In this document: one piece after another, positions 35,346 through 45,663 of the stretch | How the letters are laid out: the number at the start of each line of letters is the position of its first letter | Numbering within the stretch: position 1 is the first letter of the stretch | NCBI GenBank assembly: GCA_037952775.1 | Contig: JBANAY010000004.1 | Span: 2,046,001-2,110,000 of the forward strand | DNA: 64,000 bases | Reading direction: 5' to 3' | Source: Clonostachys chloroleuca | Taxonomy: Eukaryota; Ascomycota; Sordariomycetes; Hypocreales; Bionectriaceae | The notes under the pieces: model-generated | The model's input: only the letters and a program-made list of their open reading frames with translations | Told to the model about the DNA's origin: nothing | The model's database searches: none | Made by a program: the position numbers and the translations under genes

Positions 35346-36066
35346 TGTACTCCGAAGTTGTTCGGTGCATTTTGTGCAATGGAAAAGATCTAGATCATCT
35401 GCGGGATCGATGTCTCACACACCACCACCATTCGTAATAAGTAACTGATGCAGCCGCCCGTGATCTCCCATGTAAGATTCGTGTGAAAACAACTGCGTGG
35501 ACCAGTCACATCCTTCACCAAGCACACTTCTTGCTTTCTTTTTACTGGATGACGCTTTGGCCCGAGATTTAGGGCCCCAAAGCCTGCAACATGCTTGATA
35601 GCCGCACCTGGACACCGCAACAAGAGAAAGCTCTTTGCATGGTAGCCCGGTCAAGCCGGTGTACCCCGCTCGGCTAGTCCTGATCATATTTGAGAATTGC
35701 CCATTTATGTTCTTCTCATGGTGAGGTTCTAGGCCCAAGTCTTGATCACACGACTGTATCTTCGATCGCAGGTCGATTTAGCCCTGGACGTCATCCAGGT
35801 TATATCAAAAGTGAGTTTTGAATGGTGTGGGAGAAAGCGGCATACAAAAACCGACGAGATTCCCCCTCACCCGGCATCCAGAATATCCGTCTTTCCCCTT
35901 CTCTTAAATCCATGCTTCTTCCATCAATTACCATCCTTGGGCCATATGCCATGCTCCTTGGCCCAGTCATCTGACCACATTGAAGCAATTTCGATGAGCG
36001 TCCACTACCACTACCTAAGTTAACTCTTGATTCAAAGATATTTGACTTACTTTTCTTCACGTCGGC

Positions 36067-37116
36067 ATGGAAACGGGACTTCCGCGTCCGGTCGCTACCA
36101 TGACCTTGAACCCGAGCAATGAGCTCCAGAAGGTCGAGGATGCTCGCAAGACCCTACAGAAGGACAAGACTCTCACCAGTCGCCAATCTTCTGCCATAAC
36201 CAAGGCCATCGAGCTTCTCAACGAATCCAAGAAAGGCGGACGGATAGACCGACACCACTCGCGCGGCCTCCTCCTCGATATCTACAATCGTTTTGGCATC
36301 GATGTGCTGCTCTTGTGCAGCGTCTCGCTGTCCATTACGAAGCTGGCCGAGATGAAAAGAAACGCCTCCCGATTCTTCTGCGAGCTAGGAGCGTGGAAGA
36401 TTTCTGCTGAGATTACCCCAGAGGTTCACGATCTGGCAACAAGGCTGTTGGCCCCGGTGCTGTCAGGGATTGAGGCCAAGAAGACAAAGGAGAAAGAAGG
36501 TTGTTCCACGGTTGGCCCCTATCTAAGAGAAAGATACCAGAGAGCTATAGGCTGACCGTGGATTGATTCTCTGATCTCACAGCCCTAGTACCTAACCCTA
36601 CTACCAATGATGGGAAAGGCAAACGGAAGCTGCCCGTCAAGAAGAAGTCGACACCCGTCAAACGTACGAAAGTTGGTTCTAGCGAACAGTCTATGAACGA
36701 CATCCCAGGCCGCGTCGAATGGAGAGTGCAACAGCCCACACCCAATGAGGGGAGTGCAGATGCAAACGGCGGCGCCAGGACCGAATGCGATGACTTGGTC
36801 AAGGAGGAGTCCCAGTCTCCTCCGGCCTCACACTCCAAAGTCATCTACGCTCATACGCCAGAGGATGGTGAGTTCAGACTGACCTTACATGGGGATTTCA
36901 AGGCTAATAGAGGATGGAATAGTCCCGCTGTATGCGACCGTGGTGGATCTGGAGCCCATGGATGCTATAAGGGCGATCGTTCTCCAGGGGGAACCCAAGG
37001 CCTGGTTGACCATTCCAGACGACGAACGGTCAACGCCCCCTTTCGTCACAGTCCGGTGCCCAATGCCACTAGCTCTCCGCTTTAAGGCCATCAGAGGTGA
37101 ACGTAAATGGTCATGA
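36067..37116 (+). CDS. Unrecognised three-exon gene, possibly nuclear
   Basis: Exons 36067-36499, 36583-36867 and 36923-37116; introns of 83 and 55 nt with donors GTTGTT and GTGAGT and AG acceptors; 303 residues, all phases consistent. The N-terminal about 140 residues are predicted helical (ELQKVEDARKTLQKDKTL, KAIELLNESKKGG, IYNRFGIDVLLLCSVSL). The middle has a strongly basic, nuclear-signal-like stretch (KGKRKLPVKKKSTPVKRTK) and then acidic low complexity. The C-terminal about 60 residues look folded (VPLYATVVDLEPMDAIRAI ... WLTIPDDE). I recognise no family. The bipartite basic region suggests a nuclear protein. An alternative start is MTLNPSNE, 11 codons in. Confidence 0.6.
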
Positions 37117-39034
37117 AATATATGAATGCAAGTCTTTTGCTGTTGCTATTTTGAGCAGTTTGGATGAAATCATGAGGCGTTGAGACTGGCTGAAGCGTTC
37201 ACATTCTTGGCATTATGATTGCTTAGAAATTAAGGAGGATTTTATGACTAGAAATGCAAATTGAATTGAGATTAGATGCTTCCACTACGCTGGGCCGGCA
37301 TTCCGGAGTCAATATTATGATTGTAGTCACCTTGGAGCAATTTTGTCCATCGCATGTTAACAGCGACAAATTAGTTGGTCAATAATATTGTTACTCATTC
37401 CTTGATTTAACTTGTACAAAGCCGATGGCTTGATTGATTTCTTTGATATCGAAGGCCCTGACTTAGCACTGATATCATATCACCATTGCAATCGGGGGCT
37501 ACCGCCAAGAGGTAAGACGACGGGCGCACGTGATGAATTGGCAAAAAGTCAATCATATGGTGTAAGGCCCAACGAACTAGACTGGTCGTGTTAGGGGATC
37601 CAGTTCTTGTATGAAAACGGATGGTTTAAAGAGCAAGATCCAGCCCTGATAGGTTTGTTTTCAACTATGTTAATGCATTTGATGATGTGTAATTTACTTA
37701 TCGAATGTTCAGACGCAGAAGTAACGAACACTGTCAGAAAAGCATGTATGATCCGCTGTCCACATTACCAGGGAGTTGTGGAACGGAAGACATCGACATG
37801 ATGGGTGTTTGTGGACAGTGCTTCTCTTTACCGCCACACAATAACATCAAGGCAAGGTGTCGGGGAAAGAGAAAATGCAAAGGATCTCCTCTTGAAATAC
37901 TTGCTCATAGCTTTGGAATCTATCTCTAACCGCGACCGTAAAAAGAAGCCCTTTGGCCGTCTAAAATCCACTTTACATGATCTATGTTACCTACATACCC
38001 CTATATGCCACTACCAGCAGCAGCCGTGTGACATATTGCGTTTAGAAAAAAGGTCAGAGGCTCTGAGTCTGTCCTTTAATAATGTCATAAAATAGCTTTA
38101 CACTCTGACAATTAGGTGAATAAAATCTAGCGATAGGGTGAGTTAAAGAGATATTGTGCAAAGAAAACACTTCTAGACTGGGTCACTCAACCAGGCCAGG
38201 AAAGGAGTTTGAGGAAAAATCAGCTATGCGTAACATATGGTAGCTATTGACCCCCATTCAAATTATTCATCTTAGAATGTGGATTTCCGACACAATGGTA
38301 CACGTCATCTCCGCCAGCCAGCTGTCGCACATGTTGTCTCAGGGGGCTGGGGAACACACCTCGCTTGCGATGAGGAAACACGAGTGAGTGAGAAACCAGG
38401 GGTGTAGGGCCGAAGTAATAGTGACAAGATGGGGTATGTTTTCTAAACGGTCGCTTAACTTGCTGGAATTCTGGGGACAGACTAAATAGGACAGCAGCCG
38501 AGACATGTGGACAGGTCTAGACGAGCGAACATGCCAAGGGAGCTTCATGAACTTAAACAGTTATGTAGAACCCCTGCCTGCGGGCACATTACGTTTCCTT
38601 AGTTAGACTATTGCTGATCCTCCGTTTTATGCTCTTTTGCCTAGAGAGCCCTGTTAGTGTACGCTGAATAAATCCTGTTCACATTCCAATTGATATTGAG
38701 TCGCACGATCACCCACACAATGGGAATTCTAGACTTACTTGAATTGACATCAACGTAACAATAGAGGCTCGCCGTAATGTCATGATCCGTGACCGGGGTT
38801 AGGTAGAAGGGGTAGCTTGAGAGTCATGTTTGAGTCGATGAATGTCATGCCCCAGAACGTTCGCACCGCGCGCCGATCCTATGTGCATCTACATTTTCAC
38901 TCGAAAATGTAGGCATTTTTATCTTGAATCGCAAGCTTTACATGACTTCTCATCAAAAATTACAGAACCATCTGACTTGTTTACAACTCAATGCAACAAT
39001 ATTGTTTTGCTCCAGCCCTCCTCAAACTCCCATA
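37117..39034. other. Gene-free stretch, 1.9 kb
   Basis: Short unrelated frames on both strands, no recognisable gene. The right end is the promoter of the first small secreted protein gene. Confidence 0.45.
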
Positions 39035-39424
39035 ATGGCCTGTCGACATGTCCTCGCTTACACATTCGTCCTCCTTGCATTTGTGTTAGAAATTCATGGC
39101 CGGGCACTACCAAAATGCCAGTACCAGGAGTATGCTTGTGGGAGCGACTTATCTAAACGAGGTATTGGCACATTCAATTACTCATCCTTTCACCTTGCTG
39201 TGTTTTTTTTAATATTTGAGCTAGGTTATACGAACGCCGATTTCCGGGCAGCGATCGCAAAACTCCCACCTGGGATTATTCCACCCACTCTCAGTAATGT
39301 GCAGCTTCTCCAGGTTCTTTACCACTGCGACGACATCTACAATTCTATATCCGGCAATGCCTTTTGTGTTTCGGGGTGTATCGCCATCAGTGGTTCGTTA
39401 GCTAATGACCAATGCTACATGTAG
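39035..39424 (+). CDS. Small secreted cysteine-rich protein, copy 1
   Basis: Exons 39035-39161 and 39225-39424; 108 residues. Signal peptide: MACRHVLAYTFVLLAFVLEI, ending near HGRA. The mature part has six cysteines: C-QYQEYAC-GS, a middle part without Cys, YHCDD, NAFCVSGC and DQC, with a Cys close to the C-terminus (DQCYM). It is a diverged paralogue of the gene at 40662: the same six cysteines, YQEYxCGS, GYxxADxR and DQCxM ends, and the intron at the same codon with the same phase. The 63-nt intron (GTATTG...TAG) is a multiple of three without an in-frame stop, so the genomic ORF stays open across it. The paralogue fixes the splice. Function unknown; size and cysteine pattern are those of effector- or antimicrobial-type secreted proteins (inference). 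Confidence 0.8.
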   Translation: MACRHVLAYTFVLLAFVLEIHGRALPKCQYQEYACGSDLSKRGIGTFNYSSFHLAVFFLIFELGYTNADFRAAIAKLPPGIIPPTLSNVQLLQVLYHCDDIYNSISGNAFCVSGCIAISGSLANDQCYM

Positions 39425-40661
39425 GTGAAAGACGACGGGAGAGACAAAGATCAGATCAATAACAATGTATAGGAACGGCTCCAATGTTCCTCCACCCGGG
39501 AAGAAGAAATGATAACCCCTTAGTTTGGTAGTTATGCTTTGCAACGCTTTGGGGGGGTTGAGTTCGACGTGTGTAGGTACAAAATATTGTTCGAGGCCGG
39601 TACCAACTGCTCAGAATAACCGAACTGAGTGAGCGAGACATGATATGATACGATGTTAGCGGAGCAGTAAACAGTTATCTTTGGAAAACGTGTTTCTATC
39701 TGGTCGGCTTTTTTGCTCGGAATTACGTTCTGAGTGGTATGAGAAACTGCTTGAGGTGCCGGAAACGGTATTGTGAATAAGGTAAATTACGAATTCGGCC
39801 TAGTTGAATAGTCTGTAAGAATTCCCCCAATAATGGTCGTTGACCCATGAAACAAGGTATTTAGAAGAACCCATTGATAGACTAGCAGGGGTAAGGAGTA
39901 GTGCTATCAATACGAAGCACCGTGTGATCAGCGATAACACTAGAGACGTATAAGTACATAAGTCACGTAACTTACCATGAGGCTATGGAATGTTAGTAGA
40001 GAGATATTGTTTCAGTTAGATGGCTTATCGACAAGTATAGAAATGCCATGCCTGTGACGGGTGGAGGCGCTCACGTGGGTAGCTTAGTACTGAACCAGAC
40101 ACCCTCGTAGTTCTCATGCTTGAAAGTGATGTTCATCAACAAGAAAAGCTGCGTGTGTATGCTAAATCACTTCCAGCAATTAAGAATATCCGAGGTGCTG
40201 TTAAAATCCTGTATATTCGAGGGAATGGTGGAGCTTTGGATCTCGCAAGAGAAGCGAAGTGAATGCTCCGCGTATCCACTCCCCTGCAATGTGTTGCCTT
40301 GATGAGGGATTCCTGATGAGAAATACCTCAAGCATACCTTCTAAGCGAGCATTAAGTGTTCAAAAATAATTGGAATGCAGCCGTGTGTGAGTCTGTCGGT
40401 TGAATGATTCTAACCCTTTGCGAAAAGAAGGGGCAAAATCAGGTTGTTCTTAGTCACAGCACGATGGGTTAAATGTAGTCACCTTGATGGAGTACCAAGT
40501 ATCCTCATCAAGGGCATTTGTACCTTTGGGAAAAGGTATTAAAAGACCGTTTGTCGACTATGTACATCCTGCTCCATCAACAACTCTTCACTCCATCCTC
40601 CTTCCTCTTCACACACTAGCCACTTCTTAATCTTCAACTTTGTCAACAATAACCAATCAAG
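39425..40661. other. Spacer between the two secreted-protein paralogues
   Basis: No gene seen. A TATA-like TATTAAAA lies at about 40537-40544, some 120 bp before the ATG at 40662. The two genes are direct repeats in gene order, but the spacer sequence itself shows no obvious duplication. Confidence 0.45.
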
Positions 40662-41038
40662 ATGGTTTCTAGTTATCTTTCTGGACTCGCAGTCCTGCTT
40701 GCCTTCTCCTCTGGAGCCTTGGCCCAGATTACAACGCCGTGCACTTACCAAGAGTATCTCTGCGGTTCAACTCTACTCACCAACGGTGCGCCACAGCTTC
40801 AGGAAGCTCTTACCTGGTATTAAGGCCTTAGCTAACCTTTTGTACAGGATATGTCACTGCTGATCTGAGGACCGCATATGCCCTGAACCCGAACAACCCA
40901 GTCATCCCAGACACCGCGCTTTCCAAAGTTCTTTTCCGCTGCACGGATACTGTGGGTACAATTGTTGGCAACTCCTACTGTATTGTAGGTTGCGGAGTGG
41001 TAGGCGATAATCTGGTCGATGATCAGTGTACAATGTAG
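40662..41038 (+). CDS. Small secreted cysteine-rich protein, copy 2
   Basis: Exons 40662-40785 and 40848-41038, intron 62 nt (GTGCGC...CAG); 104 residues. Clear signal peptide: MVSSYLSGLAVLLAFSS, cleavage expected after GALA. The mature part begins QITTPCTYQEYLCGS and has six cysteines spaced as in copy 1: C-x5-C in the first motif, FRCTD, NSYCIVGC and DDQCTM at the end. The GYVTADLR segment follows the splice as GYTNADFR does in copy 1. The gene is AT-poor in exons and set in AT-rich flanks. Likely a secreted protein with three disulfides; I recognise no named family. Confidence 0.85.
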
Positions 41039-41571
41039 ATTGGACTTAAACGTGGTTGGAAGGTGTATGTACCTTGGTGGGTGTCTAGGAAGAGTATTGA
41101 GGCGATGGTTGCCACTCTTTTTCCTCATTCTTGTGGGGTTTTTTAACGAGGGCGACATTTAATAATATAATTGATTATAATGAACTAGCTATCATACGAC
41201 GGTGTGAAGGCTTTTGCTTGTTCTTTGGTGGCCACACTTTCGAACGTACTGCTAAAAGTAGAGATGAGAGCTAGACGTTTTGACTCCTTTGTAATTAACA
41301 TGTAGGTGTATTCCGCTTCTCTGATATTGTCAGACTGCTATCATATATATTCTGCGTTCCGAAAGTCTTAAAATCAAATTACTTATGTCATATCCCCTTA
41401 ATTCCAAAGAATCTTTCGCTAGTCCGTTATTAGCTGATATTAATTCAAGTTGGAGAGTCATGCCTGAGTGGTAATAAAAGAAATTAATTGAATGTAGGTC
41501 AATGTTAAAATAAGAAATTCTCTACCCCTAGGAATTCTATGAGCTATCTAGAGAATAACCTAGTCTGGAAT
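41039..41571. other. Spacer between convergent genes
   Basis: AT-rich 3' flanks of the secreted-protein gene (+) and the collagen-like gene (-). Nothing recognised. Confidence 0.5.
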
Positions 41572-43997
41572 CTATATTCGGCCAAAGAGTGAAACCAAAG
41601 GATAATCGCCGTATTCCCCACCACAATTGGCTCCCGGGCCAGTAACCACATTACAAGGAGTGGAACACTGGTAGTTGATACCGAGATGGGTATATTGGAA
41701 AGCATTGAGCACGTTTCCGCATGTACAAATCGACTGCCCCGTCCCACTTGTGCCAAGAGAGAGGTAAAGGGTCGGGCCACCAGGTTGCCCAGCGCAGAAG
41801 GCTGCGCAGTCGTCGAGTGATGTGAGTACAGTCTGACCCGTAACGGGGTCTAGCCCGTACTTGTCATCTTGACTGGCAAGGTAACAACCGAGATAACCAT
41901 AGTTTGTTGTGTATCCGGCTGAATCACCTTTCGGTCCTTGGGGGCCTTCTATGCCCTGCGCGCCTTGTTGCCCTTGATTGCCTGGTATACCTTGAGCCCC
42001 CTGTGGTCCAGCTTCTCCTTGGAGGCCTTGCAACCCAGGCTCTCCTTGCTCCCCCTTCTCGCCTTGCTGGCCTTGTGGTCCTGGGTCACCTTGATCTCCC
42101 TTCTCGCCTGGGAGACCTTGCTCTCCCTTCTCGCCTGGGAGACCTTGCTCTCCCTTCTCGCCTGGGAGACCTTGCAAACCTTGCGAACCCGGTTCGCCTT
42201 TTAAGCCTTGCTCACCGGGGACTCCTTGTTGGCCTTGGAGACCTTGCTCTCCCTTCTCGCCTTGCTGGCCTTGGAGACCTTGCTCTCCCTTCTCGCCTTG
42301 CTGGCCTTGGAGACCTTGCTCTCCCTTCTCGCCTTGCTGGCCTTGTAGTCCTGGGTCACCTTGATCTCCCTTCTCGCCTGGGAGACCTTGCAAACCTTGC
42401 GAACCCGGTTCGCCTTTTAAGCCTTGCTCACCGGGGACTCCTTGTTGGCCTTGGAGACCTTGCTCTCCCTTCTCGCCTTTCTGACCTTGTGGTCCCGGGC
42501 CGCCTTGATCTCCTTTAGCACCTTGCTGTCCTTTTGAGCCTGGGAGACCTTGTAAGCCTTGTGGCCCCGGTTCCCCTTTTTGACCATCTCTACCTGGTGC
42601 ACCATCTCTGCCCGGTGTACCGTTTTTGCCATCTCTGCCTGGGGCCCCGTCCCTTCCTGGTGTACCATCTCTGCCTGCTGTACCGGTTCTGCCGTCTCTG
42701 CCTGGGTAGCCGTCACGTCCTGGTGCGCCATCTCTGCCCGCTGTACCGGTTCTGCCGTCTCTGCCTGGGGCTCCGTCCCTTCCTGGTGCACCATCTTTAC
42801 CTGGTAGACCATTTTTGCCATCTCTGCCGTCTCTGCCTGGAGCCCCATCTTTTCCTGGTTCACCTGGTGTGCCCTGCAACACTTGGATAACTTGTACGCT
42901 TTGCGGTGTTGAAGTTCCTTGTACCGCCGATAATCTAGATGAATCTGGTGAGATAGGGCTCCCAGCCTTGGCGATTTGCTCCCTTGAACCAGGAATTGCC
43001 GGTTGACCTTGTCTCAAAGGAAATACTGCTGAGTCTGGTGCCCTGGGACTTCCATCTTCACCAAGCCCTTGGGAACCAGAGCTGAGACGACTGGCTGGAC
43101 CATCGTAGCTGTTGACTGGCTGTCCTGGTGGACTAGGCCCGGGGAGTCCCAGCTCCCCTGATGGCCCGAAAGGAATGACTAAATAGGCTCCACGAAAATC
43201 TGGGCCGCAGCTGTTGCCCTCTATACTGCGGGCCTCCAAAGGATGAGTAATTATATGAGCTGATGGCTTCGCATCTCTAGCCCCTAGTTGTGTCTGTGAT
43301 ACAGAGGCGGTAGTAACTGGACGTTTCTGCAAGCATCGAGACACTGTATTGCGTTAGTACATTCCACAAGAAACTTTAAGAATGGTCATGCTTACGAGGA
43401 ACTAGTTCAAGGCGAATTCGAATGCACTCGTTGGAAAGCCTAGAGGTATCGAAGACGGCAAAAACAACGTTAGAACTGGATAGACAAAAGAGAGCTGTGG
43501 GAGATGCAAAATCCGAACTGAACCATTGCAATTCATCGCCATCCCGGAAGAATCCACTGGCGATAGTTCCATTCGAGGACCCCCTAATAATGGCTGACTC
43601 TGTATGCCGGGCTCAGTGGAAACTATGTGTTTGCCCGCATGCAGCTGGTCTCCGATGAGTTTGAACTCGGTTGCGTATTGGCAGGCCCTGGATATACCAA
43701 AAGGAGTGATGTATAATGGATCAGTCTCCCGCATGGCATCCCTCAAGGGATGGAATAGGTTCAATAGGAGTAAAAACCCTTCAGGGCTATTGTCGTTGAG
43801 AGGGGTGGCATTGACTCTAGCCGGCTTTGTGAGTGAAGTTGCAACACCTGGAGATTGGCCCCGCGAGAAGACACTTACTTTTTTACTTGAGAGTTTGATA
43901 GATCAGTATTAATAACAGGTCCGTAGGAATTAGTCGCAATAGTTAACGCCGCACCAAGACCGAAGTAGCTCAAGAACATGACCAGTAGGGACCTCAT
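41572..43997 (-). CDS. Secreted collagen-like (Gly-X-Y) protein with C-terminal WSC domain, four exons
   Basis: Exons: 43997-43887, 43824-43698, 43599-43396 and 43316-41572; 728 residues. Signal peptide [17 protein letters not shown]. Residues about 20-145 form an N-terminal domain whose end ([15 protein letters not shown] ... [16 protein letters not shown] ... [10 protein letters not shown]) resembles domains that precede WSC modules in other fungal wall proteins. A Pro/Ser/Gly linker follows. Residues about 296-613 are 106 uninterrupted Gly-X-Y triplets: first [12 protein letters not shown]-type, then [16 protein letters not shown]. The end is a WSC-like carbohydrate-binding domain ([34 protein letters not shown]). 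The protein is probably wall-bound or extracellular and may trimerise. Splice choices in exons 1-4 are inferred from phase and peptide quality; exons 2 and 3 are the least certain. A donor GTAAAA and acceptor choices that need skipping nearer AGs are noted. Confidence 0.8.
41920..42873. repeat. Tandem repeat DNA coding for the Gly-X-Y region
   Basis: Nine-base periodicity throughout. Longer near-exact units recur at 42080-42180 (three copies of a unit coding GEKGEQGLP) and 42230-42345 (copies of a unit coding [12 protein letters not shown]), and a block coding [18 protein letters not shown] occurs twice (about 42160-42230 and 42375-42450). This points to recent expansion by slippage or unequal crossing-over, and length polymorphism is expected. 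Confidence 0.85.
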
Positions 43998-45663
43998 TTT
44001 GGCGGGTGTCTTCATGACTGAGCCTCATTTGACCCAGACTTTGCTGGAAAAATCGACAAACAGGGAATTGTGGTATAGGCGAGAGTGCCTGTATGGCTCC
44101 CGTGCTTACCAGGGGTCTTCTTTTTGTAGATTCCTGTCTCCGCTCGTGTATTTTGATTCATGAGGCCAAGACACCTTCTCAGCGCCTCGTGTTGGCTCGC
44201 ATGCCATTTATCACATTAGACATTTGAAGAAACATACCCTGTAGGGTATGCTTAGAACAAGGGATAAATAATCAATAACTAATGAAACAAATAAGGGAGG
44301 ATAGAACAGTGTCTGAGAGATCACACCATGCCGTCTAAGCGAGGAACATGAATCTTGGCTCAGGGTTCCTCTCCCATGTCCAACCTAGGAATTTGTCGAA
44401 CTACAAGACCATGAATTAACCTCACATCCTTGTCGCTCTAGGGGACGTTCTAACCTCATATCCACGTGGTCCGGATCGTCTGTGATGTATGATAGGCACA
44501 GACCTCATCCCACATTTCTTTGATATAGCCACAACATTCCGCGGCGATACCATAGTGCAACGCATTCCAAACGAAACAATCTACACAATGAAATCATTCC
44601 TTCAACCAGCGCATTGACGAGAGAACAAGAAAATAAGTCAACCGTCCAGGTTCCCTCAATTCTCCTTTGCCGTCCTTGCATATTGACATCATGCTCTTCC
44701 GTCCCATTTTCGACAGATTGAATTCTAAAACAGTGGACGAGACGCTATGGCAACCGAAATCTAAAACCCGATGAACAATATTCAGCTCATCTTGTGAGAT
44801 CACTGTCCTCGAAAATTCTCGAATGAGTGTGACGAGGGGTTTATCTCTCAGTGTGAATAAGAAGACACTCAGTTATTGATAGATTTTAATCGTGTTATGT
44901 GATTCACGAGGAGTGTTGAAGTAATTCTTAAGCAATTAATAAGTTGTAAAGTCTGACATCTTCCATTGCTTGTTTTTACTCTGTACTCGAACTCTCATCC
45001 GTAATAAATAGATACTAACTTGGTAGTTATACTGAGTCGCTTCCGGCAACATATTACTGCAAGTTTACTACTACTCTCAAAGTCAAAGGAGCCTTGCAAC
45101 TAATATAGGAGCTATACTAGAACTATAAGAAGAAAATCTTTCTAGGGACATGAATATTAATGACGAGGGGATATTCTCACCCTAGTCAGACTATTTATCC
45201 TGCAATGCGTGACCAGGTGCTATCGCAGCACTGTCGCAGCACTGCCACTATGTGGTTACATTGTCGGCTGCTGTGCCGGCGCTAGGGAACTGGATTTAGA
45301 CCCCTTCATATTTCGACAATTACAGATGAAGACTCTCTTTATGTGTATTCCGCACGCTTTTCGACCCAGATATTCGAGGGTTTTATTAAACCTAATCCTA
45401 CTCAGAAACATAATCAATTGAAAAGGATCTATTACATTGTGAGCTTGGGAGAGCGCAAGTCAACGAAAGTAATTGCTAGATAGGGGGTAAGCAGAATGCT
45501 AGGGGTACAGTAGAATGGGATTGGGTAGGCTAGACAGGGGTAGAGGTCTTTCTGACAGATGATGTTACAATAATATGATCTGAATCCCCCAAACAAAATG
45601 GGCTAGGTTCCTTCCCGTGGGAACATTTGACCATCGTCAACCGGTGCATCAATCATCGCCATC
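43998..45663. other. Divergent promoter region, AT-rich
   Basis: Between the collagen-like gene (-) and the HET-domain gene (+). AT-rich, no frames of interest, no RNA gene recognised. Confidence 0.5.

Larger units (their letters stand above)
31784..36066. other. Gene-poor AT-rich stretch, 4.3 kb
   Basis: Mostly AT-rich sequence with short frames. Two weak candidates are listed separately (33796-34077 and 34797-35345). Nothing recognisable as a transposon, tRNA or conserved gene. The right end holds the promoter of the three-exon gene starting at 36067. Confidence 0.45.

Noticed and set aside
41904..42518. Plus-strand 204-codon Leu/Ala-rich repeat frame
   Set aside because: Antisense of the Gly-X-Y repeat; nine-base periodicity keeps several frames open.
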